In this document: in pieces, positions 28,469 through 40,074 of the stretch
Position numbering within the stretch: the stretch's first letter is position 1
How the letters are laid out: every line of letters begins with the position of its first letter
From: Drosophila persimilis
Taxonomy: Eukaryota > Arthropoda > Insecta > Diptera > Drosophilidae
Assembly: GCF_003286085.1 (NCBI RefSeq)
Contig: NW_020825294.1
Coordinates: 1,116,001-1,180,000 of the forward strand
DNA: 64,000 bases
Direction: 5' to 3'
Made by a program: the position numbers and the translations under genes
Notes under the pieces: generated by a model
The model's input: the letters and a program-made list of their open reading frames with translations, nothing else
Database searches by the model: none
What the model was told of the DNA's origin: nothing

Positions 28469-29842
28469 ATGACCCAATATCTACCGCCGAATTTGTTGGC
28501 GTTATTCGCCGCACGGGATCCCATCCCGTTTATGCCGCCGGTGGATAAATTGCCACATGAAAAGAAATCGAGAGGCTACTTGGGAGTGGCCCACTTTATG
28601 ACTGATTTCGAGGATCCCGAGGACACACCGCTGCCCAAGACGGTTGAGACGCGCCAGGAGCGCCTGGAGCGAAGGCGTCGCGAAAAGGCCGAGCAGGTGG
28701 CCTACAAGCTAGAGCGAGAAATCGCCCTGTGGGATCCCACTGAGATAAAGAACGCCACAGAGGATCCCTTTCGCACTCTGTTTATCGCACGTATCAACTA
28801 CGACACATCTGAGTCAAAGCTGCGGCGTGAGTTTGAGTTCTATGGCCCCATCAAGAAAATAGTCCTGATCCACGACCAGGAGTCAGGTAAACCCAAGGGC
28901 TATGCCTTCATTGAGTACGAGCACGAGCGCGACATGCACGCCGCCTACAAGCACGCCGATGGTAAGAAGATTGACAGCAAGCGTGTCCTGGTAGATGTAG
29001 AACGGGCCCGCACAGTCAAGGGCTGGCTGCCGCGTCGCCTGGGCGGAGGACTGGGCGGCACTCGGCGCGGTGGCAACGACGTGAATATCAAGCACTCTGG
29101 TCGCGAGGACAATGAGCGAGAACGCGAACGCTACCGCCTAGAACGTGAGCGCGAGGATCGTGAAGGAGCAGGCGGTCGCAGCAACAATGGCGTCGAGCCC
29201 AGAGGCGCCCCCGGAGGACGTCCTGCCTTTGGGGCAGACAGACGGCGGTCTCGCTCCAGAGACCGCAGGGATCGGGAACGTGATCGTGGACGTGTCGCCG
29301 TGGCTGGCAACCGTTCCCGCAGCCGGTCCCGTGAGCGCAGAAAACGTCGCGCCGGCAGCCGGGAACGCTATGATGAGTTCGACCGCCGCGACAGGCGGGA
29401 GAGGGACCGTGAGAGAGATCGCGATCGCGACCGTGATCGTGAACGTGAGAAGAGGAAGAAGCGTTCCAAGTCGCGCGAGCGCGATTCCTCCAGGGAGCGA
29501 CGCGAACGCAAGCGTGACCGAAAGGACCGCGAACGCGGAGGAGTGGCCGGCGATGTTAAGGAACGCAAGCCCGATTTCCGTGAAATGGACATCATCAAGA
29601 TTAAGGAGGAGCCCGTCGACGATGGCTATCCATCGTTCGACTATCAAAACGCAGCCATCAAGCGCGAGGTTGACGATGAGCACGAGGAGAAGTACCGTCC
29701 TCCGCCTGCGCATCACAATATGTTCAGTGTGCCGCCGCCGCCCATCATCGGACGCAATAATTCGAATGCAAACCCCAATGCAGCTCCCAATCCCGACAAT
29801 GGCCAGCAAAATGCCAATGAGCAGAGCTGGTGGCGTCAGTAG
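28469..29842 (+). CDS. snRNP-U1-70K: U1 snRNP 70 kDa protein
   Basis: A single coding exon of 457 residues. The protein binds stem-loop I of U1 snRNA and helps define 5' splice sites in the nucleus. The N-terminal U1-70K extension ([18 protein letters not shown]..) is followed by one RRM at about residues 100-180, with RNP2 LFIARI and RNP1 KGYAFIEY. A long C-terminal region of RS, RD and RE dipeptides follows, as in all U1-70K proteins, and then a Pro/Asn-rich tail ending SWWRQ. An acidic KIKEEPVDD segment near residue 380 looks like a SUMO-acceptor site (psi-K-x-E), which is of note beside smt3 though that is only inference. It is divergent to cup and upstream of smt3 on the same strand. Confidence 0.95.
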   Translation: MTQYLPPNLLALFAARDPIPFMPPVDKLPHEKKSRGYLGVAHFMTDFEDPEDTPLPKTVETRQERLERRRREKAEQVAYKLEREIALWDPTEIKNATEDPFRTLFIARINYDTSESKLRREFEFYGPIKKIVLIHDQESGKPKGYAFIEYEHERDMHAAYKHADGKKIDSKRVLVDVERARTVKGWLPRRLGGGLGGTRRGGNDVNIKHSGREDNERERERYRLEREREDREGAGGRSNNGVEPRGAPGGRPAFGADRRRSRSRDRRDRERDRGRVAVAGNRSRSRSRERRKRRAGSRERYDEFDRRDRRERDRERDRDRDRDREREKRKKRSKSRERDSSRERRERKRDRKDRERGGVAGDVKERKPDFREMDIIKIKEEPVDDGYPSFDYQNAAIKREVDDEHEEKYRPPPAHHNMFSVPPPPIIGRNNSNANPNAAPNPDNGQQNANEQSWWRQ

Positions 29843-31909
29843 AGACGGATTCATCCCATTCATGCCCAGACTCTTAAAAGTATGCCCCCTACGCTGACTA
29901 TTTTCAGGCACAGTGACCCGGAGCCGGAACAAAATAGAGCAGAGTGGATCGGAGCAGAGCAGGAGGTTAATAATTAAAAAAAAAAGCCAGCCTTCTATTG
30001 GTTGTAACTATTTATTCAAATTTATTTGCAAATTCATGGCAGAGACCAATCCTGGTTGGATTAATATGATTATTATTATTATTATTATCCATGGTTCCAT
30101 TTTACACAACAATTTTACAGTACAGAAGAGCAGAGCGACATTAGCAACAAAAACACCCAATAACGATGCAAATCCAATCCACTAATGTGCATAGCTTAAA
30201 ACATTTTAATTTATAAGTAACTCTTAACAACAAATTGATAATGAAAGAAAAAGTAAGTAAAAATAAAGCTAGCCCTACATGTGTTTGTTTCCCCACCTTT
30301 GGTAAGGGGGTTCAAAGGGAAGTTTCAAGACGGAACTGGAATTCGGATTGAGTTCGGCTACAGTCTGCGGTGTTTGGTATATATCCTGGTTTGTCATGGT
30401 ATCTATCCCATGGTGGTTCCTGGGATACACACACTTTACTCTTATTACTCTTACTTACGCAAAACAAACAAACCCAAAAATCTCTTGTACCTTTTGCACT
30501 AACCCGTGCCTTTTATTTTCTCTTATCTTTTTGCAGTTTTCAATATTGAAAATCTGAACAATGTGAAAACAAAAGCATAAGTATACATAATTATAAACGC
30601 AAAGAACACGCGGGAATTAGTTCCATTTTTGGTCCGTTTGCCCCAATAGAAAAAGTCTTATATCAGGTAATTTAGTTAATGCACAAAACCCACTAATCAA
30701 TGCGTTTACCGTTCTAGGACGACACTAGAAACGATAGCTTCTCCTCCTGTCCTGTCGGGTTGAGTTCTCTGTGGTGTTTGTAAGTTACTACTAAAATCGG
30801 GCCTATTTTCCTGATATTTTTCGACTGTAAGTTTTTTCCGGGTAAGAATCCGACGTGACGAGTGCGTGAGTGAGTCTTGAGGTTTGTGAGTGGAGTTTTC
30901 CTTTGTTTGGTACACATTTGGAAATGCTTTAATGGTGGAATGATGCAATCTACATATAAACTATGTTTGTAATCGCTTTACAATTTCGATCGTTTCATGT
31001 ACGTTTGGCTGGTTTTGAATCGTACTGAAGAGAAGAGGGAGCTAGCAGCGGAAATCACGTATAGAAAAGAAAACAGCTAAAAGCGCAAAAGGTTTGATGT
31101 TGGTAACTGAAAAAAAAAAAATGCTATAAGAGGTCCTCCAGGGGTCCACGTCGGTCCAGGTTGGTTTCGGCGATCATAAGTGATGCGTTTTCTTTGGGGA
31201 AAAGGTTATTCTCTTTTTGTATTTGCTTCAACAGAGCAGCCTCTGCCAAATTTTCGGCAAACTGCTTAGTTCGAAACTACTACACGGGGGTAACTTTGCA
31301 TTGAAACAATTTAAGCATAAGTAGTCCTTGTCGAATAGCCAGAATCAAATGGTATGTGTTAAAAAGCGTTTGGTCAGTTAATAAAATTAATTCAACTGAA
31401 GCGGATAAATAAACGTGTTTCTATCGTCAGTAAAAAAAGTTAGCTAAAACAAAATATTTTTTTTTGCTGAAATTGTAAAAAAGATACAAATTTGAATTTG
31501 TGCGGGGTTTGGTTAAAAATCGTTCTAATTCAGGGCAATTCGATTAATCGATAAGCAGATAACGCGCGTGGCGATATAGTCAGAGGACAGGTTTTAAATT
31601 AAGCTTGGGTTTTCTTAAACCCAAGAAAAGAATTTTAGAAACTGCATTGATGTTTTATTTTGATCAAAGCCACATTTAAAGTAAATGAGAGAAATTTCAC
31701 GGGTGCATTTTGACTTATCGTAAAGTTTCCGTGTTTTTTTTTACTAAATCTAAAATATGAATTACAAATTAAATAATTTACAAATATTTGAAGCAATATG
31801 GAACAATCAATGTAGTGCAGTGCAGTGGTTTTATTTAAAACAACAAATTAAACAGTTTTTATTCTAACAATCGATAACAAAAATCAACCCTGTCGCTGCA
31901 ACCCTGCCA
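29843..31909. other. Long 3' UTR or intergenic stretch after U1-70K
   Basis: About 2 kb without a convincing gene. It contains a short ATT microsatellite near 30068-30090, several AATAAA-like hexamers (for example near 30260) and T- or A-rich runs. It probably includes U1-70K 3' UTR. A partly T-rich zone at 31440-31900 precedes the smt3 promoter. Confidence 0.5.
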
Positions 31910-32231
31910 GCTAGCGTCTCTGGTCATTTTTAGGCATTTCTAGCGTGCAAATCTGGGGACACACTGAATACAACCATTTTTTGGCGTGTGTGTAGAAGAG
32001 GGAAGCCGCGGCGAAAAATTGCATTAAAACTTGAAACGAGCAGCAAAACGGTAAGAACGCAAGATAAATATAATTGCAAAACTCACTTTGAGGTGGCAAG
32101 CAAGCCGCGCATGAAGTGTGTGATTTGAAATAACTAATTTGTGTGTTATTTGCAATTTTTTCTTGTACAGCACGCCGGCATCATTTCATATTTTTGACTC
32201 TCACGCACTCAGAAAACCCATCGAAAAAAAC
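31910..32231 (+). promoter_or_regulatory. smt3 promoter and spliced 5' leader
   Basis: A leader exon ends at 32050 at a strong donor (GTAAGA), and TCTTGTACAG ends the intron at 32170. The leader then runs to the ATG at 32232. ATCGATAA near 31870 lies upstream. Confidence 0.55.
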
Positions 32232-32504
32232 ATGTCTGACGAAAAGAAAGGTGGTGAAACCGAACACATCAACTTGAAGGTGTTGGGACAGGACAATGCC
32301 GTGGTCCAATTTAAAATTAAAAAACACACTCCGCTGCGAAAGTTGATGAACGCCTACTGTGACAGGGCCGGGCTGTCCATGCAGGTTGTGCGCTTCCGCT
32401 TTGATGGCCAGCCTATAAACGAGAACGATACCCCAACTTCGCTAGAGATGGAGGAAGGCGACACCATCGAGGTGTACCAGCAGCAGACCGGCGGTTTCTA
32501 TTAA
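32232..32504 (+). CDS. smt3: SUMO (Smt3)
   Basis: 90 residues in one coding exon, the usual fly SUMO length. It is a ubiquitin-like modifier conjugated to lysines of many nuclear proteins after processing by Ulp1. The beta-grasp fold is intact ([51 protein letters not shown]). The mature C-terminus is the Gly87-Gly88 pair, followed by a two-residue Phe-Tyr tail to be clipped. As in the D. melanogaster protein, no SUMO-acceptor lysine motif of the SUMO-2/3 kind is obvious near the N-terminus. A poly(A) hexamer is at 32594-32599. Confidence 0.97.
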   Translation: MSDEKKGGETEHINLKVLGQDNAVVQFKIKKHTPLRKLMNAYCDRAGLSMQVVRFRFDGQPINENDTPTSLEMEEGDTIEVYQQQTGGFY

Positions 32505-33593
32505 ACCCATTAGTTAAGTTAGTTTTCATTTGTACTACAAAACAAACAACAACAACAACAAACCACAACAGATGCAGTAAAAAGGAAGCATAAAATAAAG
32601 AAGAAACACGAGCAGATATACTCTGCACACCGAACATAACAACACAGAAGAAAACGTATGGCATACAAGAAAGGAAAAATAAAAATTTTATAAACTATGT
32701 AATCCCCCCATTGACTGATACATGATCTTAATTTATTGGGTAGAAATCTGCATTTGTTTAAACGGCTTGGGTTGCCGTCCCGTCCACATGAGGAATTGCC
32801 GGTGGCGCGAATTTCCCGGTTTACGCGCGTGTAAAGACGCAGGCATACACACACACACACTTATGCACAGTCTGAGATGTGATTCAGGGGGGAAAATGTG
32901 TAGTGTGCGTGAGGGCAGGGCTGTAGGTGTGCAGGCGTATGCCTGTATTGCCTATGCGTGTAAATAGGTATACATACAAAATCGGGCTGAACCGAACGCT
33001 CCATTTGATGGAGAAATATGCACGTTGAATAGGCATTGGTGGTATAACCTTAAAATTGGTTAGATGACGTCATTTTACGGAATTTTCTAGATAGACGGAC
33101 ATAACCCTTAAAAATCCACCATCTTGAAATTTGATTGCAGATGTTCTTTATGTGTGTGTGTGTGTGTGTCTGGAGAAGTGCAACAGTGTTTGAAAAATCT
33201 ACTGCACATGGAGATGTGTATGTATACCAAGAACGGATATTTTCTCAATCTACAAAATAATGTACAGTTGAGACAAAACATTTTCAAGCGTAGATAGACA
33301 TACAAATGGATTTATGTATGCATGTACTCCCATTTACTTAGAATATTCCAGATAACTTACTTAAGAACATGTGGATCATAGATCAGATGCAAATTCTACA
33401 AATTCTGTATCTAAGGCTATACCGTTAATCAAATCCCTATAATTTCAAACTTCATTATGTAAAACGTAAAAATTTGGCTCATATTTATTTTAAAAATGCC
33501 CATATGTAATTATGTGTGCATCTGTCTGTTTGTGTATGTATTTCTATTTGAAAGGCACCATTTTCCCACATAAAAATTAACTCATGTCATGGG
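32505..33593. other. Convergent 3' region of smt3 and Coprox
   Basis: About 1.1 kb. It contains smt3 3' UTR with several AATAAA signals, short CA/GT dinucleotide runs near 32848-32860 and 33153-33168, and otherwise unremarkable AT-rich sequence. No gene was seen. Confidence 0.5.
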
Positions 33594-34760
33594 TTAGACC
33601 CAATCTTTTGGATTCTTCAGAACCTTCATTAGCTCACCCTCCTTGGATGTGGATTTGGGCTCGTGCATGTACTCCCAGCGGGCATGGAGGGGCAGTGACA
33701 TCAAAATGCTCTCGTAGCGCGCACCGGGCGTGTATAGGCCGAACTTGGTGCCGCGATCGTAGATGAGGTTGAACTCCACATAGCGGCCGCGGCGAAGTAA
33801 TTGCCACTGCCGCTCATTGTTGCCATACTCCCGGTTCTTGTGCTTCTGTACAAGGGGCATGTAAGACGGGATGACGGCCTTAGCACAGCCAGTCACAAAA
33901 TTAAAGGCAGCCTCTTGGTTGGGTGAATCGATGTCGTCAAAGAATATGCCGCCAATGCCACGGCTCTCGCTCCTGTGCTTGATGCGGAAGTAGTCATCGC
34001 ACCACTTCTTAAACTTGGGATAGTAGGAGGTGTCGTGTTCGTCACAGGCAGACTTCAGAGTCTGGTGGAAGTGGCGAGCGTCCTGTTTGTCCAGGTAGTA
34101 CGGTGTGAGGTCTGTGCCGCCCCCGAACCACCATTGCTTTTTGCCATCTGGTGTTTCCACCTCAAAGTAGCGATAGTTAAAGTGGATAGTTGGGATATGT
34201 GGGTTGCGTGGATGGATCACAGCGCTCACACCGCTGGCAAAGAAGGGTAGTTTGGCGCCCTCCGTCAGGTTCTTGCCACGGGAGCGCATCTGTTGAACAG
34301 CAGCTGGTGGCAACCAGCCTGTGACCACCGAGATGTTAACTCCCGCCTTCTCGAAAACATCGCCATCCTGGATAACGCAGGTAATGCCGCCGCCACCCTC
34401 CTCTCGCTGCCAACGGTCCACCTGAAACTTCTTGCCACACATCTCCTCCGATTCCAAGGCGCGGCAGAATTCCGCCTGAATCTCCATAATCATCAGCTCC
34501 ATTCTGTGCCGCATGTTGGCCTTGTCCCCCAACAGGACTGCGGCATCTGTTATCGGCTCGGCCATGAACCTGGACGTATCCAGCTTTCTCTTGACCTTTG
34601 CGTTTTCGGCCTCCGCCTGTGCGTACGTGACCGATGAAAAGGCCGACAGCCCCAGCCCCGTGCCGAGCAGAAAGCCACGGAAATGCTGGCTCCTGGTCCG
34701 TCGGCCGAGCTGAAACACGCCCAACGACACCAGGGACATTGTGTGCCGTATTACGTTCAT
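33594..34760 (-). CDS. Coprox: Coproporphyrinogen III oxidase, oxygen-dependent
   Basis: A single exon of 388 residues. It decarboxylates coproporphyrinogen III to protoporphyrinogen IX using O2 in the mitochondrial intermembrane space. The basic N-terminus ([20 protein letters not shown]) and a hydrophobic stretch near residues 30-45 fit a bipartite presequence. The signature [19 protein letters not shown] and the HFHQTLK..C segment are intact, as are [10 protein letters not shown] and [20 protein letters not shown]. The C-terminus ends NPKDWV as in the family. It is convergent to smt3 and divergent to the KEN-box gene. Confidence 0.96.
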   Translation of the reverse strand: MNVIRHTMSLVSLGVFQLGRRTRSQHFRGFLLGTGLGLSAFSSVTYAQAEAENAKVKRKLDTSRFMAEPITDAAVLLGDKANMRHRMELMIMEIQAEFCRALESEEMCGKKFQVDRWQREEGGGGITCVIQDGDVFEKAGVNISVVTGWLPPAAVQQMRSRGKNLTEGAKLPFFASGVSAVIHPRNPHIPTIHFNYRYFEVETPDGKKQWWFGGGTDLTPYYLDKQDARHFHQTLKSACDEHDTSYYPKFKKWCDDYFRIKHRSESRGIGGIFFDDIDSPNQEAAFNFVTGCAKAVIPSYMPLVQKHKNREYGNNERQWQLLRRGRYVEFNLIYDRGTKFGLYTPGARYESILMSLPLHARWEYMHEPKSTSKEGELMKVLKNPKDWV

Positions 34761-35333
34761 GTTGCTCCAGAGCCTACTTACAAATTTTAGTGATTAATTT
34801 TTCCTCTAAAAGTGCACTTTGTTTGTTATCTTTTTTCACCGGCATTTGAAGACTGCTTGCAATCGATGTATCGACACCTAAAAGTGACACTCCATAAAAA
34901 ACATTTTGACAAATATTCTCGCATTCTTTGTTTGAAAAATTTTTGTAAATTGTAAAAATAGACTAAAATATTTTAGCATAGAGAGCCTAGGCTTTGCAAT
35001 TCAATTCATTCTAATTTCATTCATATTCAACAAAGCAAGGCATCGATTTTAAAAATACCGACCGCCACAGAGCGTCGTTCGATAACTACTTGCGAGTACC
35101 TTTCTGATCGGCAGCGCGTCAACGAAAACATTTAAAGAGTAGCGTCTCGCTTCACTATTTGTAAATTAAAGGTATGGTATGTTAATTGTTAAGAATATAA
35201 ACCAAAAACGTTAAACAACTAGAGGCGCTTTGAGTTTATTTGTAACGCTTACACCGAATGCTCTCTCGATTTGTGCACTAAGGACCGGCACACGCAAACA
35301 CACAAACACACAAGCTGCAAAACAGGCAAAAAA
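34761..35333. promoter_or_regulatory. Divergent promoter gap of Coprox and the KEN-box gene
   Basis: This 573-bp gap has ATCGATGTATCGA at about 34862-34874 near the Coprox side and ATCGATTTT near 35043 near the other gene: DRE-like half sites. Nothing coding was seen. Confidence 0.45.
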
Positions 35334-37573
35334 ATGTCTGGTCTTAACAAATTTCAAGACAGCGAGGCTTGGCGTCAGAAACTGCGTGATCACCTTCTGG
35401 CCAATCGGTAAATACCAGACTCCCCCTTACCATTGGATAGTAATAGTGTTGTTCTTATTATTTAGAAACTAAAATTATTATATTTTCGACTGTATGCATG
35501 AAAAAAACATATCCCTTGAGAATGACATAGTAACCATAGAATTATTAGAGTAGCAATTGACATCCATCCGGTTTGTGATAAGTTTCAATTTTTCAGAGTA
35601 CCTAAAAAATCTGCACAAATGGAATCTAAGGAACAGCGCTACAGCCTGGATATTGATGAGGACCTGAAGAAATTGTTGGAGGCGAGAAAGTTAAAGAAGG
35701 AGCAGCAGCAGAAGCAGGCGGAAGCTGCAACCACAATCAATATGGGTGACGACACCATATACGAATCCATGGCCACTGGAGATGCTTCGGAACATGGTGA
35801 TGACAGTTTTGATGCCTTTGAACGCATGTGCGATAAGACGGCATCCGATCCTGATAGCACCCTGTTTCAGTACCTGCACAGTGAGGACAAAAAACATGTT
35901 CTTGCCATGGCCAAGGAGAATAGCGGCATACGTGATCTCAGCGGTGAAGACAGTGAGTAAAAAGAAAAAGAGCCTATGCCATTAGAGATCCTATAGAAAT
36001 TAAACATTTTTGTAGCTGCCCAGAAGGAGATTGAGTTCTTGCGTCGCATGTTGGAGCAGATCGGCTCTGAGGATCACTTGGACAACGAGAGTCCGGTCAA
36101 GGGAGTGGAATGCACACAGCTTGAGGACGTTGAGGCACCCTCACGTTTTTGGGATAGTGACCAGACACTGGCCTGCAGTGAGGACTCCAATCCAGAGCCA
36201 AAGGCAAAAAAGAATGTCTCGCCCGTAAAGATGGTGGGTCTGCTGCGCCCCTCGACCATAATCGAGGCCTATGAGCAGGAATCTGATGTGTCGTCACACG
36301 TGAGTTTCCAGAGTGCTCAAACCCAGAAGACAAATGTGTCCAGCTCCTATGAAACGGCCACAGAGTCTAGTTCCATAGGTGGAACTCTTCTCAACGTCGA
36401 TGACCTGTTCTATGCGGCAATTAAGAAAGCCAAACCGCTCAACATGTCCAAGGAAGAAGAGCGCGAGCTGCTGGGTGATTTGCATGGCAGCTTAATAGAG
36501 CTGGCGTCTCCCTCCAAAAATGATGATGAATCGGATGATGTTGAGAATACAATAATTGAATTATCATCGTCCGACGAGGAGGAGGGCATTTCTAACGATA
36601 AAGCGCCTATTTTTGATATTAAGGAAGAGGCATTCGCGGATGAAGCAGAAGAAAACAAAGAGAACTCGATGCATTTCAATGATACAATCGAGGAAATTCA
36701 GTATATGATGCAAAAAGGATTGGAGTACATTGCTGCCGCTGCTCCAGTTCCAGCAACCGTAGCCAAACCCAAGAGCCCAGTTCTTCAGAAACAGAATACA
36801 TTTGATATGTCACCCAAGCGTTTGCTCAAGACTGCTGCCACCGAATTTCTGCAGCGGCCTGTGCCTCTACGCAGCAATAACAAGCCGCAAAATGTGATGC
36901 AGTCGCCGAGTAAAAGCAAAATACCACCTCGCTATGACATTAATATGCATGTGAAAAAGACTCCACATACCTTCTTAAACACACCATCGGGCATTCCCCA
37001 GCGTCGTCAGCGCCAATTGAAGCAGCCCTATGATGACATTATTAGTCCCATTCGCACATACACTCAAATGTCTGGTACGACACCGCTGATGAGTACTTTC
37101 CGTCAGACCAGCACAGATGTCTTTAGCACTTTGGCCATTACTGAACTGGAACAGGAGTCCCGTTTGCTGCAGCCTGCTGCTTCCACTTCGGCGGGAATAC
37201 GCAACGAACTGGACATCGTATCCGCATCTCAACTACTGCCCAAAAAGGCGTACATATCTTCAGAGCTACAGCACGTAAGTTGAGAAATTGAATTGAAATC
37301 GTTGGTAGGTTCTGTAACCCCACAGACATTTGGCAGGTGATCGATGAACGCACGCCCATACCGATGCCCAATGTGCAGAAAATTCAAAAGTATTTGAACA
37401 CGGCCGTTGAGCCAAAAGTATTCCGTCATGATGGTAAAATGAAGCTACCTAGTGATGCCCCCGTATCGCACATTCCACGCCCTGCCAATGAAAGTTTGGC
37501 CGATCTGTCGCTCGCCTCCGGCGACATCTCCATGTATACCCTTCGAGATGCTCAGCAATTTTCGAGCAAATAA
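35334..37573 (+). CDS. Unrecognised 641-residue protein with a KEN box
   Basis: Exons 35334-35407, 35597-35952, 36016-37274 and 37337-37573 join in frame. I do not recognise the family. Visible: a short N-terminus (MSGLNKFQDSEAWRQKLRDH), a Lys/Glu/Gln helix near residues 35-65, a long Ser/Glu-rich middle with acidic clusters (SSSDEEE), a KEN tripeptide at residues 358-360 (EENKENS), several SP/TP sites (SPKRLLK, TPHTF, TPSGIP, SPIR) and a C-terminal TPIPMPNVQKIQKYL segment. The make-up (mostly disordered, CDK-type sites, KEN degron) suggests a cell-cycle-regulated protein degraded through APC/C-Cdh1, but that is inference. A poly(A) hexamer is at 37598-37603. It is convergent to the HMG-CoA lyase gene. 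Confidence 0.85.
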
Positions 37574-37665
37574 GAAATATCTGAATGTTGCATCAAAAAT
37601 AAATGTATTGTGTAACTATTTCTAGTAAATGCCATCGTTTGCCGTTTCTGGAGATCCAGATCTAT

Positions 37666-38709
37666 CTACTGCTTCACTGCAGGACCCTTCCAGGCGCGAT
37701 TAACCTTTGACTCGGAGGGGCGGCCCAACTCCGTGCAGATGTAGCGGCCAACTTGAATGAGTTTGTCGAGATTAACGCCTGTATTAAGTCCCATTCCGTG
37801 CAACATGTAGACCACATCCTCGGTGGCTGCATTGCCAGATGCTCCCCGGGCATAGGGACAACCACCAAGGCCAGAAACAGAAGAGTCCACCACGCGTATT
37901 CCGTATTCCAGTGACACCAAGATATTGGACAGAGCCTGGCCATAAGTATCGTGGCAATGAACAGCCAGATTCTCAGCGGGCACAGCTCGGGCTACCTCGT
38001 CCAGCATTCGACGCATGCTGCCGGGCGTTCCCACGCCAATGGTGTCGCCCAGAGAAATCTCATAGCAGCCCATCTCATAAAGAGCCTCGACTACTCTCAC
38101 CACAGCACTCGGCGCAACGGCTCCCTCGTATGGGCAACCTACTATTGTAGATACATAGCCACGAACACGAACTCCATGCTTTTGGGATGCTTTCAGAACT
38201 GGCTTGAAGCGCTCGATTGCCTCGGCGGCTGTGCAATTGACATTTTTCAAGGAAAATGCATCAGAAGCGGCTCCAAAGACGGCCACCTCCTCGGCACCGG
38301 CTGCCAGCGCACTCTCGAACCCTTTGAGATTCGGTGTGAGCACCGGGTAGTTGATCCCTGGCACTTTGCGAATGCCTCGAAATACCTCTGAATTGTCTCC
38401 CATTTGGGGAACCCACTTTGAGCTCACGAAACTTGTTGCTTCAATGGTGGTCAGGCCGGTTTCGGATAGCCGATCGATCAGCTCAATTTTCGTTGCTGCT
38501 GGCAGGATCTTTGCTTCATTTTGAAGTCCATCCCGTGGACCCACCTCCACAATCCGCACCTGGTTCGATTGACTTGTAACCGCCGTGCGCTGTGTGTTAT
38601 TGTAGGGTTAATATTCATATGAGATTGATCTATTTGGCTAAGCTAGTACCTTGGCAGTGAAGGAAGCCAGAGATCGGTATGCTGGGAGGAGAATTCGTGG
38701 CATTGGCAT
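37666..38709 (-). CDS. Hmgcl: Hydroxymethylglutaryl-CoA lyase, mitochondrial
   Basis: Exons 38709-38650 and 38589-37666 give 327 residues, close to human HMGCL (325). It cleaves HMG-CoA to acetyl-CoA and acetoacetate in leucine breakdown and ketogenesis. The first exon is a basic presequence ([20 protein letters not shown]). The catalytic [11 protein letters not shown] block, the metal-binding [11 protein letters not shown] His pair and the [20 protein letters not shown] signature with the active-site Cys are all present. The C-terminus ends AVKQ, so the peroxisomal CKL-type signal of the human enzyme is absent. It is divergent to Atac1. Confidence 0.95.
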
Positions 38710-38913
38710 ATTGCTAAATTAAAATGTTACGTATTTTCGACTTGCCCACCAGCTGTTTCTTATCAGCACGATCGATATATTTCCAACAAAAGCATCGATA
38801 CTAATAATGATATATTGATATATTTATATCATCACTAATGCACAAACATATGTGTTGATTTTTCTGAAAATTTGGCGGTTTGGTGCTTTAAAACTAATTT
38901 AGACTATATTCAA
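38710..38913. promoter_or_regulatory. Bidirectional promoter of HMG-CoA lyase and Atac1
   Basis: Only 204 bp separate the two start codons. The gap carries CGATCGATATA near 38769 and a CATCGATA near 38793 (DRE-like), followed by an AT-rich TATATTGATATATTTATAT stretch. Confidence 0.55.
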
Positions 38914-39996
38914 ATGGAACACCTGGATGATTCTGCCCCGGAGGATGAGGACGTGTTTCATTTTGAGTCTGAGCACCTGGCTCTCCGTGGCAATGAGTGC
39001 TATTCCAGCATATTGCGCACCATTGCGGTGTTGCAAGCCCAACGCATTCGTGTCCACCAGCAGATTGATGAGTTAGAAGCGACTAGGAAAATTTACCTGA
39101 ACAATCCGCAGCTATTGTTAGACAAACTACGCAGCAACGAGCCGCTGATATCGGACAACTATATAGTCATAGCGCCCTTGCCAGAGCTACCCACATTGAC
39201 GGCCAAGGACGGAGCCGGAGTTTCCACAAATCAGATGGCTTCTTACACTCCAGAATTACCGCAGTCCCCGGAAACAGTGAACGACAGCAATATCGGACGG
39301 TCGGTTAAACACCACAACCGCCTCTGGACCAACGAGGAGCAGCGACATTTGGAGCGGCTGCTAATTCAGTATCCGCCGGAGGAGGTGGAAAGCAGACGCT
39401 TTGCGAAGATAGCCAAAGCCTTGGGGAATCGGACAACGCAGCAGGTGTTCAGTCGCATACAGAAGTACTTCCAGAAGCTACACGAAGCTGGCATGCCGGT
39501 ACCAGGTCGCCTGCCCAAATATCGCCGACCACCCCTGACCAAACCCAAGTTCAATATACGCCGATCTACGTTCTTTCCTGCCCAGAATATATCTCTGCAA
39601 ATGCCCGAGGATGATATAACACTGGACGAACTGCGAGGGCAGTCTCCTGCGGGCGCTTTGTCGCCCGCATTCCCACAAGCCAAGTTGGAACCCAAGGCCG
39701 AGACCGATGGCCTGGACGGCGATCTGGATAAAGAGGCCAAGCGTAAGGAGCAGCTGCGTCTGAAACTTCTCACGGCCGTACTCGAAGAGAAACAGCAAAT
39801 CGAAGATGGCTACAATCCCGATCCGATGGCGCCCAAGTGCGCCGAATGTGAGGCGGCGTCTGTGACCAGGACGCACTGGCGCTGTGATAGCTGCTATTGC
39901 CATATAAATTTATGCGGCGACTGTCTGGCCGGTCAGTTGATCGAAGAACGCTTCGAGCATATGGGCCACGAAGTTGTTGTGGATCAGGACTCATAG
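38914..39996 (+). CDS. Atac1: Atac1, ZZ/Myb protein of the ATAC acetyltransferase complex (ZZZ3 homologue)
   Basis: 360 residues in one exon from the ATG at 38914. The frame is open a little upstream but without an ATG. ZZZ3-type proteins are subunits of the GCN5-containing ATAC histone acetyltransferase complex, and the ZZ domain reads the histone H3 tail. A Myb/SANT domain lies at about residues 140-195 (LWTNEEQRHLERLLIQYP .. RFAKIAKALGNRTTQQVFSR). A ZZ finger lies near residues 308-355, with CAEC, CDSC, CGDC and a closing His pair. Between them is a Pro/Lys-rich linker typical of ZZZ3. Its 3' end lies 78 bp from the MCMBP stop on the opposite strand. Confidence 0.85.
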   Translation: MEHLDDSAPEDEDVFHFESEHLALRGNECYSSILRTIAVLQAQRIRVHQQIDELEATRKIYLNNPQLLLDKLRSNEPLISDNYIVIAPLPELPTLTAKDGAGVSTNQMASYTPELPQSPETVNDSNIGRSVKHHNRLWTNEEQRHLERLLIQYPPEEVESRRFAKIAKALGNRTTQQVFSRIQKYFQKLHEAGMPVPGRLPKYRRPPLTKPKFNIRRSTFFPAQNISLQMPEDDITLDELRGQSPAGALSPAFPQAKLEPKAETDGLDGDLDKEAKRKEQLRLKLLTAVLEEKQQIEDGYNPDPMAPKCAECEAASVTRTHWRCDSCYCHINLCGDCLAGQLIEERFEHMGHEVVVDQDS

Positions 39997-40039
39997 TTTT
40001 CTTCCAATTAATACTTATTTGTAAACATTATAATAAGAC

Positions 40040-40045
40040 AATAAA
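40040..40045 (+). terminator. Poly(A) signal of Atac1
   Basis: AATAAA lies 44 bp after the stop codon. Cleavage 10-30 nt downstream would place the Atac1 3' end at or inside the MCMBP 3' end on the other strand. Confidence 0.6.
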
Positions 40046-40074
40046 AAATGAGTAAATTCTATGTTGAAACCAAA

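Noticed and set aside
29138-29932. Open frames overlapping U1-70K on both strands
   Set aside because: They arise from the repetitive Arg-Ser/Arg-Glu codons of U1-70K and resemble no protein.
30060-30095. Microsatellite (ATT)n as a notable element
   Set aside because: Short and ordinary for fly intergenic DNA.
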